The notes: a model not told the origin generated them from the sequence alone. Positions 1 through 9,581 are shown, counted from the first letter of the stretch. The stretch is 64,000 nucleotides of DNA from Polaromonas sp. (GCA_028291985.1 JAQGNE010000044.1:22194-86193); one strand, 5' to 3'. Numbers and translations: made by a program.

Positions 1-3000
1 GAGGGATCTGTGTAGGACGAGGTCACGCGAAGGGTCGCGTTACTCTGGGCTGTCAGGGTAGCAGCGGTGCCTGCCAGCCCTGCAACGTTCACCCAGTTGC
101 CTGCGTCCAGTCTTTGCCACTGATAGGTTCGCACCAGCCCTGGCAGATCCGCATCGGCCAATGTATTGGTGGCAGTCAGGTTTGCATTGTTGAGGTTGGA
201 CGCATAACTGCTGATATGCAGCTCGCCAGTGGTGGGGTTGCTGGCGCCGCTGTGGGTATAGGAGCGAGACCCCGCAACGAACGCACCGGGGCCGTCTACA
301 ACCTTGTAGTTGAGGGTGACCAGTCCGACGAAACCTGGAGCCTGGGTAATGATGAAGTCCCCGCTTGGAGAAGGGGACACTACGCCACTTGACGGAACCA
401 GGTCAATGATGGACAGCGCATCGCCGTCCACATCGCTAAAACCGGCCAGCAAGACAGAGCGCAATACCGTAAAGGTATTGCCAACTGGGCTCCCAGTAAT
501 TGTCCCGGTTGCAGTGCCGGTCGGTGCGTCATTTACGGCCGCGAGGTTGAAGGTTTGGGATGCTGGTCTGCTACCCCCTTTGCCGTCTACCACGTTGTAG
601 CTCAGCGTGACATTGCCACTGAAGTTTAAAGCGGGTGTGATGTTGAAAGTGCCAGCCGGGCCGGCAGAAACAGACCCGTTTGAACTGGTCAGGTTAGCAA
701 CGGAAAGTTCATCACCAACATCCAGGTCGGTAAACCCTTCCAGCAAACTGACAGCGGTCACGTTATAGACCACATCCTCGGCGCCAGCGGGAAGATTGGC
801 CGTCGCGGTGCCGGTAGGGACGTCATTAACGTTGATCACCGGCGCGGTAGCTGGCGAATAAACCGTTTCCGTCACGCCCATCAGATCGTCAAAAGTGGCC
901 TTCACACGCAGCGCATGGCCTGACTCAAAATCGCCAGGGATAAATTGGGTCCCCGTACCCACGGGTATCCATGTGTCTGGCCCGACTTCGGCTTCCCAGG
1001 TGTAGGCGATCGTCGACGCATTGACGCCATTGGCGTCAGAAAACGTTCCCGCTACCGTCAATGGAGCGTTTTCGGTTGGCGTTATGTCGTTGATCGTCAC
1101 AGTACCGGTACCCACGATGTTGGCGCCACCAATCACCAGTGTCTGGTCGGCAAACACCAGTCGTTCGATGTTGCGGATCGTATCCACCCCATCGCTCAGC
1201 CCAACCGGGTTGGTATGGTTGATGGTGCGGGTTCCGTTGCTATTAATGGTCATCGTGTACTCAGCGAAATTGCCAGAGTACACAGCCGTGTCCAGATTGA
1301 TTAACGATGCCGGCGTCGTCAGAATTTCGCGCACGATCGACAATTGGCCCGGGTTGATTTCGCCAGAAAAAAGCCGAGGTGCAATTGCAGCCATGCTCTC
1401 TGCATTGGTGATCGATGAGTTACCGGTCACGGCGATTCGCACATTTAGCCAGGCGTCGCCGTCAATCAGGTCGTCACCGCCGCGCCCTTCAATCAGGTCG
1501 CTGCCTTCGCCACCCATCAGGACATTTCCACCTGAAAAACTGGTCTGGTTGCCGCCCAGCATCCCATTGAGGAAGCCCTGTAAACCATTGATGAGTGATA
1601 TCTGCGCCGTGTTGTTCAAGGCATTGTTGGTTCGCAAATCGCCCGGAACGCCTGGAGCGATCAGATCGGCTGATACCAATGAATCGCCGCGCAGCGTGTC
1701 GTCGTTCCTCCATCCTGAGACCCCTTCGACAAGGTCAAAGCGGTCTTTAAAGTTTTCGAGGGTTGCGGGCAGCAGACCGGTGAAGTTCAGGTCGGCGGTC
1801 GCCCCTACCAATTCGCCCTTGTGGGTTACCCAGTCAAAGCCCAGCATGCCATTTGCGCGTTGGGTTCCAGAGTCCATCGCCATGATGTCATCCCCCGACT
1901 CGGCGTCGAAGTCATCGTTACCGCCTCCGCCAATCAGCACGTCGTTGCCGAAAATAGTGCTTTGCTGGAATGGGTCGCCCATGTCCCCTTGCAGCAGGTC
2001 GGCCTGACCGCCTCCATCAATCCAGTCATCGCCCTGGTCGCCAAAGATCGTGTCTGAAGTACTGCTGCCAAGTACAAAATCATTGCCCTGATTGGCAAAC
2101 ACCTCTTTGGGGTCTTCACCGGCGACTACAAAATCGCTGCCGCCGCCGGCAATGATGAGGTCGAAGCCGTTGCCGCCATTGATGACGTCGTTGCCTTCGT
2201 TGCCTTTCAGGTTATCGTCGCCGCCCGTGTCGGTCATGATGTCATCGCCATCGCCGCCATTGAGGATGTCATTGCCGGCGCCGCCTTCAATCCGGTCGTT
2301 ACCACCGTCGCCCCAAATGGTGTCATCGCCAATGCTGGCAATCAGAATGTCATTGCCCTCAGTGCCGCCGAGAACCACATGCTCGCCGCCAGTGAATTTC
2401 AGGTAATTGGCATCGGTGCCTGGAGTCGCGGGGTTGTTACGTATCACCGACGGGACGAGCACAGTGCCGCCTGTGGGATCGGCATTGCCAGTAGCGCCGA
2501 GCCCCTCATTGAATTGCTTGTTCTTGTCCACTTCGAGAATGAAGTCAGGTGTTGAAAATACGTCACCAGGCAGGTGGTTGGCTCCAGTATTCAGCGAAAT
2601 CAATGACGCGAAAGAATTGGCCTCCAGCTCGGTCAAAAAGTTCAAGCCGGCTGCGCGTGCAAGGTAGTAGAGCCGGTCGCCGTCCTGCAGCTTCTCCATC
2701 TGGGTTTCAAAGACGAAGTTGAAGGTAGAGCCGAGCAGACCGCCGAACGGCATTTGTTTTTCCGCAAGTCCACCGATCCAGAAGTCAATGGCATCAACGC
2801 CGGTAGTGGTAACGCCGTTGGCACCATTGGCATAAGCACCGGCACTGTTCAAGAAGTCCAGGCGGTCATTTTCAGTCGCTGTGAAGGTGCGCTCTTGAGG
2901 CGTACCAGCATTGATGGCGGCATTTCCGCCCATGATGAGCGCAGTCGCCACTGCCCGCTTTTCAGCCAGCGTATCGACATCGGCCGCCCGCAGCGCTTCG

Positions 3001-5159
3001 TGGGTACCGTAAGCGGCGACAAAATTGATGACAGACTCGGCATGTTTAGTGTTTTCGGAAAAATCTACCCAGCTTACATAAGGCTTGAGTTGGGCGTCAC
3101 TGGTTCCCGCATAGAACTCTCTGCGTGCCGCATTCAACGATGGAACACCGGTCTCACGGCCGCGGGCGATATTCAGGGCCGCAAGATCCAGTGGCAAGCC
3201 CACCAGGTTGCTGCGCAGCGCTTCTGTGACAAATTCATCCAGCTCATTGGCGGCCTGACGCGTCATGCCCCGCACAATGGAAGCGGCTGCCGCAGCGGAA
3301 TCTGCACCGCTGGCTACGTACTCCAATGGGTTGAGAAATGCTTCGATCAGTCCAATCTGCTTGGTGTCGTTGTTGACCAGGGTGAAGTCTGCGTCAAAGC
3401 GGTCAACGGTTTCATTGAGCATGGAGTGGCCAAAGCGATACACCACATGCGCGAACTCCGCCACGATACCGGGGTTGATGGTGGTGTCATAGCCGGCGAA
3501 CACATCTACCTGCACTTGGATCTTGCGGGCAAACTCTTCAAACACCAGATGCTGGTACTGCATTTCTGTACCAAACTTGGCGGCTTGAAAGAGACGCTCG
3601 CCGTCCCAGCTTAGCGCTGCGATTGCAGCAGACGTTGTCGGGAGTGCGGTTATGTCCACTCGAAGCCATTCGTTCAGGAAGGCCAAGTCGTTGGATGCGA
3701 GAACAACGTCTTTGGTGTGCTCCACCATGCGGTTGTGCTCGGAATGGAAAATCGCATGGACGGCGGTCAGGCCAATGTTTTCATTAGCCCGGCCGTCGCC
3801 GGCGATGTAGTGGGCATCCAGCAACTCGTTGTCATATTCAGTTGCGGCGAGAGGGCCGCCAACCGTATTGTTGCCGTCAGCGATTTTCATGGCCCCACTG
3901 CTGGTGCGCGGTGCAGCACTGTGGGCAATGTCATCCAGGAAGGCGTGGCCAGTGCGCGTTGCGCCCGTCAGGTTGAGGGGCGCGGTCGGGGTTCCTTCCC
4001 GAAGGTCATTCGTGCCGAAGACCACACGCGGGAAGCCGTTGGGGCCGCGCAGAAAATTGCCGTAATCGTCGGTGGCAAGCAAGGGCAGGTTGGTAACGTC
4101 AGCGTCGGTGAGGTTGATGCCCAGAATGTCTCTGGCCTGTGCCTTGACAACGGCCCAGGTTGCCATCCCGCCGAGGGGCGTGTCATCGCCTGTGCCATAT
4201 CTACCGTCAGCGCCCAGGTTGCGGTTTTCAATCAGTTCGCCGGTGGCTTGTGGCCTTCCGGCCACCAGGTCATAGGCCCGCAGAAACACCTGTTTGGAAG
4301 GGTGGGAGCCGTAGGTCTGGTTCTGGTCAACAAATGGCGATGTGCTGTTGATGGCGTCTTGCGTGTTGTCTGCGGCCTCATTGACTCCCGTAGCAGGGTT
4401 GTTAACCAGTATGCCGTCGGGACCTGGACCAGCCACCTGGGTTGTGCGGGTGAGGACCATGAAGTTCGCAGCTCCCGGCGCTGTGCTGTACAGAGGATCG
4501 TCCGGCTTCAGGGGCATGAAGACTGTTCCATTGCCGCCCTTGCTGGCCGAATCAAGGCCGTGGTCAAAAATCTGGCCGAACAGGGTGAACCATGAGTTGT
4601 ACTGTGCCGACAAGCCCTCGTCAGTGGCGCGGTTTGGAATGAAGTAGTGGTCAACGTTGTCCGCGGCCTCGTTGACCGCAGTATTTGGGTTGTCGACAAG
4701 TATTCCGTCGCGACCCGGTAAAACCTCAAGTACCCCGCCACCCAGTTCAGCGCGTTTCAGTGCAGCGGCCAGCGCTGCTGGGTTGTTCTCCGTCTGGTCA
4801 ACGATCAGGTTGCTGATCGTGCGGGGCGAAGAGTCGAAGACCGATCCGCTGCTGTGATAGGAGGTTGGTGAACCTGCCTGCATCGGGCCTGGACCGTCGG
4901 GATCAAATGCTGCTCCTTCAGCATTGTTGAAAACCGGCCTGAGCAAACGATCAAAAACCTTGTCTGCGGCACCGAAATCGTTCTGGCCAGGCGACAGGAG
5001 GTTGTTCTGTGTGCCGTTGATGGTGCGCAACCCCAATGACAGCTGCGGACTGGCGATAAGGTTTACCACATTGATGGCGGTTCCCCCCGCCACATCAGCT
5101 TCCGCAAGCTTGATTTGCGCAAGAATAAATTCGAGGTCGTGCTTGGTGTAGGAGGCCAT
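1..5159 (-). CDS. Giant haem peroxidase with RTX and cadherin-like repeats (3' end outside window)
   Basis: One uninterrupted minus-strand reading frame of at least 1,719 codons runs off the left edge. The start is ATG at 5159, preceded by AAGGA seven bases upstream. Residues ~1-700 resemble animal-type (myeloperoxidase-like) haem peroxidases: LFGQIFDHGLD with candidate distal His ~200, LTAVHAIFHSEHNR near residues 464-480, and VYRFGHSML with candidate proximal His ~578. Residues ~920-1150, and again near 1,200-1,235, carry GGxGxDxL/I nonapeptides such as GGNDRIEGGAGNDIL, the Ca-binding RTX signature. Residues ~1,270-1,719 are cadherin/Ig-like repeats (VNDAPTGTATG, VNDVPTGTATA). There is no N-terminal signal peptide, which with RTX repeats suggests type I secretion; no T1SS genes are visible in the window. 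Secreted bacterial peroxidases of this type are thought to oxidise halides or phenolics outside the cell. Substrate is not inferable. Confidence 0.9.
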   Translation of the reverse strand, partial: MASYTKHDLEFILAQIKLAEADVAGGTAINVVNLIASPQLSLGLRTINGTQNNLLSPGQNDFGAADKVFDRLLRPVFNNAEGAAFDPDGPGPMQAGSPTSYHSSGSVFDSSPRTISNLIVDQTENNPAALAAALKRAELGGGVLEVLPGRDGILVDNPNTAVNEAADNVDHYFIPNRATDEGLSAQYNSWFTLFGQIFDHGLDSASKGGNGTVFMPLKPDDPLYSTAPGAANFMVLTRTTQVAGPGPDGILVNNPATGVNEAADNTQDAINSTSPFVDQNQTYGSHPSKQVFLRAYDLVAGRPQATGELIENRNLGADGRYGTGDDTPLGGMATWAVVKAQARDILGINLTDADVTNLPLLATDDYGNFLRGPNGFPRVVFGTNDLREGTPTAPLNLTGATRTGHAFLDDIAHSAAPRTSSGAMKIADGNNTVGGPLAATEYDNELLDAHYIAGDGRANENIGLTAVHAIFHSEHNRMVEHTKDVVLASNDLAFLNEWLRVDITALPTTSAAIAALSWDGERLFQAAKFGTEMQYQHLVFEEFARKIQVQVDVFAGYDTTINPGIVAEFAHVVYRFGHSMLNETVDRFDADFTLVNNDTKQIGLIEAFLNPLEYVASGADSAAAAASIVRGMTRQAANELDEFVTEALRSNLVGLPLDLAALNIARGRETGVPSLNAARREFYAGTSDAQLKPYVSWVDFSENTKHAESVINFVAAYGTHEALRAADVDTLAEKRAVATALIMGGNAAINAGTPQERTFTATENDRLDFLNSAGAYANGANGVTTTGVDAIDFWIGGLAEKQMPFGGLLGSTFNFVFETQMEKLQDGDRLYYLARAAGLNFLTELEANSFASLISLNTGANHLPGDVFSTPDFILEVDKNKQFNEGLGATGNADPTGGTVLVPSVIRNNPATPGTDANYLKFTGGEHVVLGGTEGNDILIASIGDDTIWGDGGNDRIEGGAGNDILNGGDGDDIMTDTGGDDNLKGNEGNDVINGGNGFDLIIAGGGSDFVVAGEDPKEVFANQGNDFVLGSSTSDTIFGDQGDDWIDGGGQADLLQGDMGDPFQQSTIFGNDVLIGGGGNDDFDAESGDDIMAMDSGTQRANGMLGFDWVTHKGELVGATADLNFTGLLPATLENFKDRFDLVEGVSGWRNDDTLRGDSLVSADLIAPGVPGDLRTNNALNNTAQISLINGLQGFLNGMLGGNQTSFSGGNVLMGGEGSDLIEGRGGDDLIDGDAWLNVRIAVTGNSSITNAESMAAIAPRLFSGEINPGQLSIVREILTTPASLINLDTAVYSGNFAEYTMTINSNGTRTINHTNPVGLSDGVDTIRNIERLVFADQTLVIGGANIVGTGTVTINDITPTENAPLTVAGTFSDANGVNASTIAYTWEAEVGPDTWIPVGTGTQFIPGDFESGHALRVKATFDDLMGVTETVYSPATAPVINVNDVPTGTATANLPAGAEDVVYNVTAVSLLEGFTDLDVGDELSVANLTSSNGSVSAGPAGTFNITPALNFSGNVTLSYNVVDGKGGSRPASQTFNLAAVNDAPTGTATGTITGSPVGNTFTVLRSVLLAGFSDVDGDALSIIDLVPSSGVVSPSPSGDFIITQAPGFVGLVTLNYKVVDGPGAFVAGSRSYTHSGASNPTTGELHISSYASNLNNANLTATNTLADADLPGLVRTYQWQRLDAGNWVNVAGLAGTAATLTAQSNATLRVTSSYTDP

Positions 5160-5927
5160 TTTAAGTTCCTTGAAGCCGGTTGTGGGCGAATGTAGAAGGG
5201 CTAAATAAACGGGGTCTGCTGCAGTGAAGCCGTAACGCTTGGGTCTTGACTGCTGGTTAACTCAGGCAGCGGTCTTGCGGCCGCCTATTGGCCGGCTCGC
5301 GGACGTTTGCTCAAGCCTCTTATCGACGTTCGAAGGAACGGAGACTCGACGCGGTGTCACGGTAAAACGGCTGGTTCTGAAGTCATTGAGCGTCCCTTTA
5401 TTCATTCTTTTGGCCGGCGATTCAGGTACGCAGGCCAAAAGCTAAAAATCGATAGGTCACACCCGACACCTGCGTAGCCTTTGACCCTTCGCCAACTCTT
5501 TCGCCTCTTCAATAAGCGCAGAGTCGTGGCCTTCAATCGTTTTAGCGCCTGGATTGGTTACCAGTTTCAACCGGATAAGCGGTTTGGTAAATACCGTTTG
5601 AAGCTACCTATTTTTTTGAGCCGACACCGGTCCAAGGGCCCTGCACTAGAGTCTTTTTTCTACATATTCGGCGGCGAAATGGCAGATACGGGCTGAAACA
5701 AAGTCACTGTCGGTAGTTACGTAGCGGCTAAGCAACCGTGTATTTGCTTAATTTGAGTCGCTAAACGTAACAACAGGTGAGGTGGGTTCGGAAGGGTCGG
5801 TACCGACAGGCCGTGGCAGCGACGCGTCCCGGCCATCTGAGGGGGTGACGGGAACCGCTAACGCGGGCTATGCCGACTTCAAAACTCAAGCAATAGCGGC
5901 GACCGCCGGTCGATTCCGGGGGCGGCT
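5160..5927. other. Long intergenic region upstream of the peroxidase gene
   Basis: About 770 bp without a convincing gene; short plus-strand frames lack ribosome sites and protein-like composition. The stretch 5480-5770 is more AT-rich than its surroundings. A 9-bp inverted repeat (CTTTTGGCC at 5407-5415, GGCCAAAAG at 5433-5441, 17-base loop) lies about 250 bp upstream of the peroxidase start and could be an operator or hairpin. The peroxidase promoter must lie here, but I see no clear -35/-10 pair. Confidence 0.5.
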
Positions 5928-6344
5928 TTATGCTATCGAATCAATAGCTAGATGCGCGCGAACACCATGGGCAAGAAGCCTTTTTGACATCGAAATAACG
6001 GCTTTGTCCTTACTCAGCAGCCACGCTTTGCAAGTAACCGCCAGATCGATGAATTTCTGGTCATCCGCGTCGCTGCAGACAACCGCGGCCCTTGGCGCTG
6101 GCTCAACCAGGCGGGCATGGCGATCAAAACTGGTCAGCACATCCTCCGCGGTCAGGCTATAAAACGTGAGGCGGAGAACTATTTTCGGGTAGGCCAGCAC
6201 GCGGGCAAGCTCGTCCCGCATCGGCTGGGTTGCCAGCCAGTCGAGCTGGCCCGCGTCAAGAGCGCGCTTGAGGGGCAGGGCGGCTGCGTCGTTAAAGACG
6301 AACACATCGAGAACGATGTTGGTGTCCAGAACGATGGACTGCAT
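5928..6344 (-). CDS. PIN-domain protein (putative toxin-type nuclease)
   Basis: 138 residues starting MQSIVLDTN; an alternative GTG at 6368 overlaps the rlmL stop (GTGA) and would add eight residues. The PIN fold is indicated by the N-terminal LDTNIVLD (first acidic pair), a central ARVLAYPKI segment and VCSDADDQKFIDLA, a C-terminal acidic cluster typical of the COG1569/TIGR00305 putative toxin-antitoxin PIN subfamily. These are Mg-dependent ribonucleases, often VapC-like. No antitoxin-like small gene precedes it; it is translationally coupled to rlmL instead, so a toxin role is unproven. The last residues (LAIDSIA) and the stop codon are encoded by a copy of the dispersed GCTAT...ATAGC repeat. 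Confidence 0.8.
   Translation of the reverse strand: MQSIVLDTNIVLDVFVFNDAAALPLKRALDAGQLDWLATQPMRDELARVLAYPKIVLRLTFYSLTAEDVLTSFDRHARLVEPAPRAAVVCSDADDQKFIDLAVTCKAWLLSKDKAVISMSKRLLAHGVRAHLAIDSIA
5932..5948 (-). repeat. Dispersed GCTAT...ATAGC repeat, copy at the 3' end of the PIN gene
   Basis: Plus strand GCTATCGAATCAATAGC, an imperfect palindrome. It encodes the final residues of the PIN protein and runs into its stop codon. Other copies are listed separately. Confidence 0.6.
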
Positions 6345-6364
6345 CTCTGTTCGCCCGGTAGCAG

Positions 6365-7765
6365 TCACCCGCGCCGCTTTGCAACGGGCGCACGGCTCGG
6401 TGCCGACGCAACGGCATCACCGGGCGGCGCGGGCTTGGCCCTTGCCGAGCCGGCCACCATGTCGAAGCGAAACAGCCGGCATTCAATCGGGCCATTCCAC
6501 ATGGGCACCCGGCGTGATTCCTTCAGGCGCATCTTGCCCGGAAGCTTCAGGTCGGGCGTCAACACATGGGCGGTCCAACCGGCGTAGTTCTTTTTCCAGT
6601 GCGTTGCCAGCTGCGGAAAAAAGTCGGACGCTTCCTCGCCGGTTTCAGTAACGGCCAGCTCACGCGCCGGATTGGCATTGCGGTCGCGAGGCGGCTCATG
6701 CCCGGATTCCTGCGGCGAAACCGGCTGGCCAAACTCGTCGATGGTTTGTCCCTGAAACTGGCTGCGCCGCTGTGCGCCCGCCTGCGCGTTGCTGCCGGCG
6801 ACCCCCGCCACATCGATACGCTCGCCATAAGGCGGGTTCACCAGCATCACGCCGCTGGGCGCGGGCGGCATGCGCTGCAGGGCGTCGCCGCCCCGAAACT
6901 GCACGGCATTGGCAACGCCCGCGCGTTCGGCATTGCGCTCGGCAAAGTCAACCATGCGAAACGCCACATCGCTGCCAAAAACCGGTGCGGTCGGCTCGGT
7001 GATAGCCCCTTCCGCCTCGTCCAGCAGGCCGTCCCAGACATGCGCCTGAAAAGGCAGGTACTTTTGAAACGCAAACCGGCGGTTGATGCCTGGCGCGATG
7101 TTGCAAGCGATCTGTGCGGCCTCGATGGCAATCGTGCCGGAGCCGCAGCACGGGTCGTACAGCGGCACACCGTGGGCGCACGGGCCGTCAGGCTCAGCCC
7201 AGCCGCTGGCGGCAATCATGGCCGCAGCCAATGTTTCTTTCAGCGGCGCATCGCCCTTGTCCTCACGCCAGCCACGCTTGAAGAGCGGCTCGCCGGAGGT
7301 GTCGATGTAGACCGTCACGGTGTCCACTGTCAGGTGGACGTACACCCGAACATCGGGCCAGCGGGTGTCGACATCCGGTCGCACGTCGAACTTGGTGCGA
7401 AAGCGGTCGGCAATCGCGTCCTTGATCTTGAGCGCCGCAAAATTCAGGCTGGTCAGTGGGCTGTGCTGCGCCGTGATCTCGACCTTAAAGCTCTGCTTGG
7501 GCGTGAACCAGATTTCCCACGCCACGCCAGCGGCTGCGTTGTAGAGGTCTTGCTCGCTGCGGTACTGGTGGTGCGCGAGCTCGATCAGCACCCGCTGGGC
7601 CAGCCGGCTGTGCAGGTTCAGCTGCAGCGCATTGCGCCAGGAGCCCTGTAGCTGCACGCCAGCGCGCCAGGCTTTGCCCTGGACACCGGTGATGCGCTGC
7701 ACCTCGGACGCCAGCAAGGCCTCAACGCCGGCGGCGCAGGGTAGAAAAAGTTGAAGTTGGTTCAT
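6365..7765 (-). CDS. rlmL: 23S rRNA m2G2445 methyltransferase, RlmL N-terminal type (THUMP + SAM methyltransferase)
   Basis: 466 residues. An N-terminal THUMP region (about residues 45-150, RNA binding) is followed by the UPF0020/COG0116 methyltransferase domain with YDPCCGSGTIAIEA (SAM-binding motif I) and VNPPYGER (catalytic NPPY, N2-guanine methylation). The expected product methylates G2445 of 23S rRNA. Length matches the single-domain betaproteobacterial form, not the E. coli RlmKL fusion. Between NPPYGERI and the conserved FFPQLATHWKKNYAGW block there is an unusually long (~55 residue) low-complexity Gln/Glu/Pro-rich insert. The C-terminal ~30 residues are an Ala/Pro/Arg-rich tail. The PIN gene follows with overlapping codons. 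Confidence 0.92.
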   Translation of the reverse strand: MNQLQLFLPCAAGVEALLASEVQRITGVQGKAWRAGVQLQGSWRNALQLNLHSRLAQRVLIELAHHQYRSEQDLYNAAAGVAWEIWFTPKQSFKVEITAQHSPLTSLNFAALKIKDAIADRFRTKFDVRPDVDTRWPDVRVYVHLTVDTVTVYIDTSGEPLFKRGWREDKGDAPLKETLAAAMIAASGWAEPDGPCAHGVPLYDPCCGSGTIAIEAAQIACNIAPGINRRFAFQKYLPFQAHVWDGLLDEAEGAITEPTAPVFGSDVAFRMVDFAERNAERAGVANAVQFRGGDALQRMPPAPSGVMLVNPPYGERIDVAGVAGSNAQAGAQRRSQFQGQTIDEFGQPVSPQESGHEPPRDRNANPARELAVTETGEEASDFFPQLATHWKKNYAGWTAHVLTPDLKLPGKMRLKESRRVPMWNGPIECRLFRFDMVAGSARAKPAPPGDAVASAPSRAPVAKRRG

Positions 7766-7823
7766 GAATGATGGCTTTCAACGCGGGGGCGTAGCGGGGT
7801 CTTGTCTTCTCAAGCAGGGTCGG

Positions 7824-7904
7824 CGGGGGCTGGCTTTGCCAGACCGCAGGCGCAGCGGCCCCCTCGGGGGGCAGGATGCGACACGCAGTGCGCAACCGTG
7901 GGGC
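7824..7904. repeat. GC-rich intergenic repeat, copy A (after rpoN)
   Basis: Contains CTGGCTTTGCCAGACCGC and the palindrome GCCCCCTCGGGGGGC. It is alignable with copy B at 9582-9665 (shared GGCTTTGCC, GGCGCAGC, CCCCCT and ending with a G run). It fills the gap between the rpoN stop and rlmL; the palindrome could form a stable 3' hairpin for the rpoN transcript. Confidence 0.6.
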
Positions 7905-7908
7905 ATAT

Positions 7909-9462
7909 TCAAAGTGATCGCCGCAGGTTTGCGGGCGCTATCCGCAACGCTTCCCGGTATTTGGCAACCGTCCGGCGCGCGCATTCGATGCCTTGCTCCT
8001 TGAGCATTTCCGATATCTGGTTGTCGCTCAGCGGCTTTTTCAGGTTTTCAGAGCTGACAAACTGTTTGATCAATGCGCGCACCGCGGTACTCGATGCATT
8101 GCCACCGGTTTCGGTTCCAAGGGCAGAGCCAAAAAAGTATTTCAGCTCATAAGTGCCGTGCGGGGTGCTCATGTATTTGGCAGTGGTCACACGGGAGATG
8201 GTCGACTCGTGCAGACCCAGCTCATCAGCAATTTCACGCAGCACCAGCGGCCGCATGGCCAGATCGCCATGGCTGAAGAAATTCTTCTGCCGCTCCACGA
8301 TGGCGGTGCTCACCCGCAGGATGGTGTCAAAACGCTGCTGGATATTCTTGATGAACCAGCGCGCTTCCTGCAGGCGCTGCTGCAACGCAGGGCCGCCCTG
8401 CATGCCCTTGCCGCCCTGCTTCAAGGCGTTGGCGTAAATATCATGCACCCGAAGCCGCGGCATCACGTCGCCATTGAGCGTGACCTTGAAGCCACGCCCC
8501 GCCTTGACGACGATGACATCCGGCACCACCAAGTTGCGCTCGACATTGACAAAGCGCCGGCCAGGCTTGGGGTCGAGCCGTGCAATCAACGCTATGGCGC
8601 CCTTGATGACAGCTTCCGAGAATCCGCAAACATGGGCCAGCCGCCTGACATCGCGCTTGGCCAGCAGTTCCATCGGATGCCGGCAAATCGCCAGCGCGGC
8701 GTGTGCCTCTTCGGTGTTTTTGCATTCAAGCAATTGCAGGCTCAGGCATTCGGCCAGGTTGCGTGCGCCCACGCCCGCCGGCTCCATGTGGTGGAGCAGC
8801 TTCAAAGCCATGCAGAAGTGCTGCTCCAGCTCTTCTGTCTGCTCCACATTGCCGCCTGCCAGGCCAGATGCCAGGGACGCCAGCGTGTCCTCCAGGTAGC
8901 CATCGTCATTGAGCGATTCGATCAGGAAATGCAGGGCCGCGCAGTCTTCTTCAGACAGCCGCAGGCCAAGGGCCTGCCGGTGCAGGTGTTGCTGCAGCGA
9001 CTCATGGCTGGACGCCAGGTCAGACGCGTCGGCATCGCTGTCGTCGGCATTGTTCTTGCGCGCTGGCGCATCACCGCCCCATTCGCTGTCGTCCGGTGCA
9101 GACTCGACCGTGCCGTCGCCTTCCCAGCTTTCTTCCAGCTTGGCCTCGGTACTCGACTCCGACGGAGATTCAGCATCATTCGTGGCTGTAGCCGTTGTAT
9201 CTTGAGGGTTGGTAGCTATTGAAATAGTAGCAAATTCAAAGTCCTGTGCATCCTGGCTAACGGGTGCGTCAACCTGCTCAAGACCGAATTCCTCACGCGC
9301 TGCCGAATCGTCAGACACCTCCAGAAAGGGGTTTTCGTCCAGCATCTGCTCGACTTCCTGGCTCAGCTCCAGTGTGGACAGTTGCAGGAGGCGTATCGAC
9401 TGCTGCAGTTGCGGCGTAAGCGCCAGATGCTGCGAGACGCGCAGCGACAGGCCTTGTTTCAT
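7909..9462 (-). CDS. rpoN: RNA polymerase sigma-54 factor (housekeeping copy)
   Basis: 517 residues from ATG 9462 (MKQGLSLRVSQHLALTPQLQQ). All sigma-54 regions are present: Gln/Leu-rich Region I (QQSIRLLQLSTLELSQEVEQ), a long acidic Region II (~residues 45-150), the core-binding domain, the HTH (IADELGLHESTISRVTTAKY) and the RpoN box ARRTVAKYRE near the C terminus. Sigma-54 directs transcription from -24/-12 promoters with AAA+ activators. It sits downstream of lptA-lptB as usual for Proteobacteria, but rlmL follows where hpf-ptsN is usually found. A dispersed repeat copy (9215-9231) lies in frame within Region II, encoding part of FATISIATN. A second rpoN paralogue is at 55752-57275. Confidence 0.97.
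   Translation of the reverse strand: MKQGLSLRVSQHLALTPQLQQSIRLLQLSTLELSQEVEQMLDENPFLEVSDDSAAREEFGLEQVDAPVSQDAQDFEFATISIATNPQDTTATATNDAESPSESSTEAKLEESWEGDGTVESAPDDSEWGGDAPARKNNADDSDADASDLASSHESLQQHLHRQALGLRLSEEDCAALHFLIESLNDDGYLEDTLASLASGLAGGNVEQTEELEQHFCMALKLLHHMEPAGVGARNLAECLSLQLLECKNTEEAHAALAICRHPMELLAKRDVRRLAHVCGFSEAVIKGAIALIARLDPKPGRRFVNVERNLVVPDVIVVKAGRGFKVTLNGDVMPRLRVHDIYANALKQGGKGMQGGPALQQRLQEARWFIKNIQQRFDTILRVSTAIVERQKNFFSHGDLAMRPLVLREIADELGLHESTISRVTTAKYMSTPHGTYELKYFFGSALGTETGGNASSTAVRALIKQFVSSENLKKPLSDNQISEMLKEQGIECARRTVAKYREALRIAPANLRRSL
9215..9231 (-). repeat. Dispersed GCTAT...TAGC repeat inside rpoN Region II
   Basis: GCTATTGAAATAGTAGC, in frame within the poorly conserved acidic linker of sigma-54, where an insertion would be tolerated. 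Confidence 0.55.
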
Positions 9463-9581
9463 ATCGGGTGCCGCGTAAGTAAAGGCTCGAACGCGGAGAT
9501 GCCCTCTCCCAAGCCCTCTCCCGGAGGAAGAGGAAGCAGGAAATGACAGCTGATCCAAAAAATCGCTTCTTTACAGGCATG

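Noticed and set aside
1750..2400. Regular repeats resembling a repeat array
   Set aside because: They are the codons of RTX nonapeptides; spacing and sequence are not CRISPR-like.
114..4860. Many long open frames on the plus strand opposite the giant peroxidase
   Set aside because: They are antisense to a continuous minus-strand protein with clear haem-peroxidase and RTX motifs, and lack ribosome sites.
5239..5696. Two short plus-strand frames in the 5.2-5.9 kb gap
   Set aside because: No ribosome site, no family resemblance, and the region is upstream DNA of the peroxidase.
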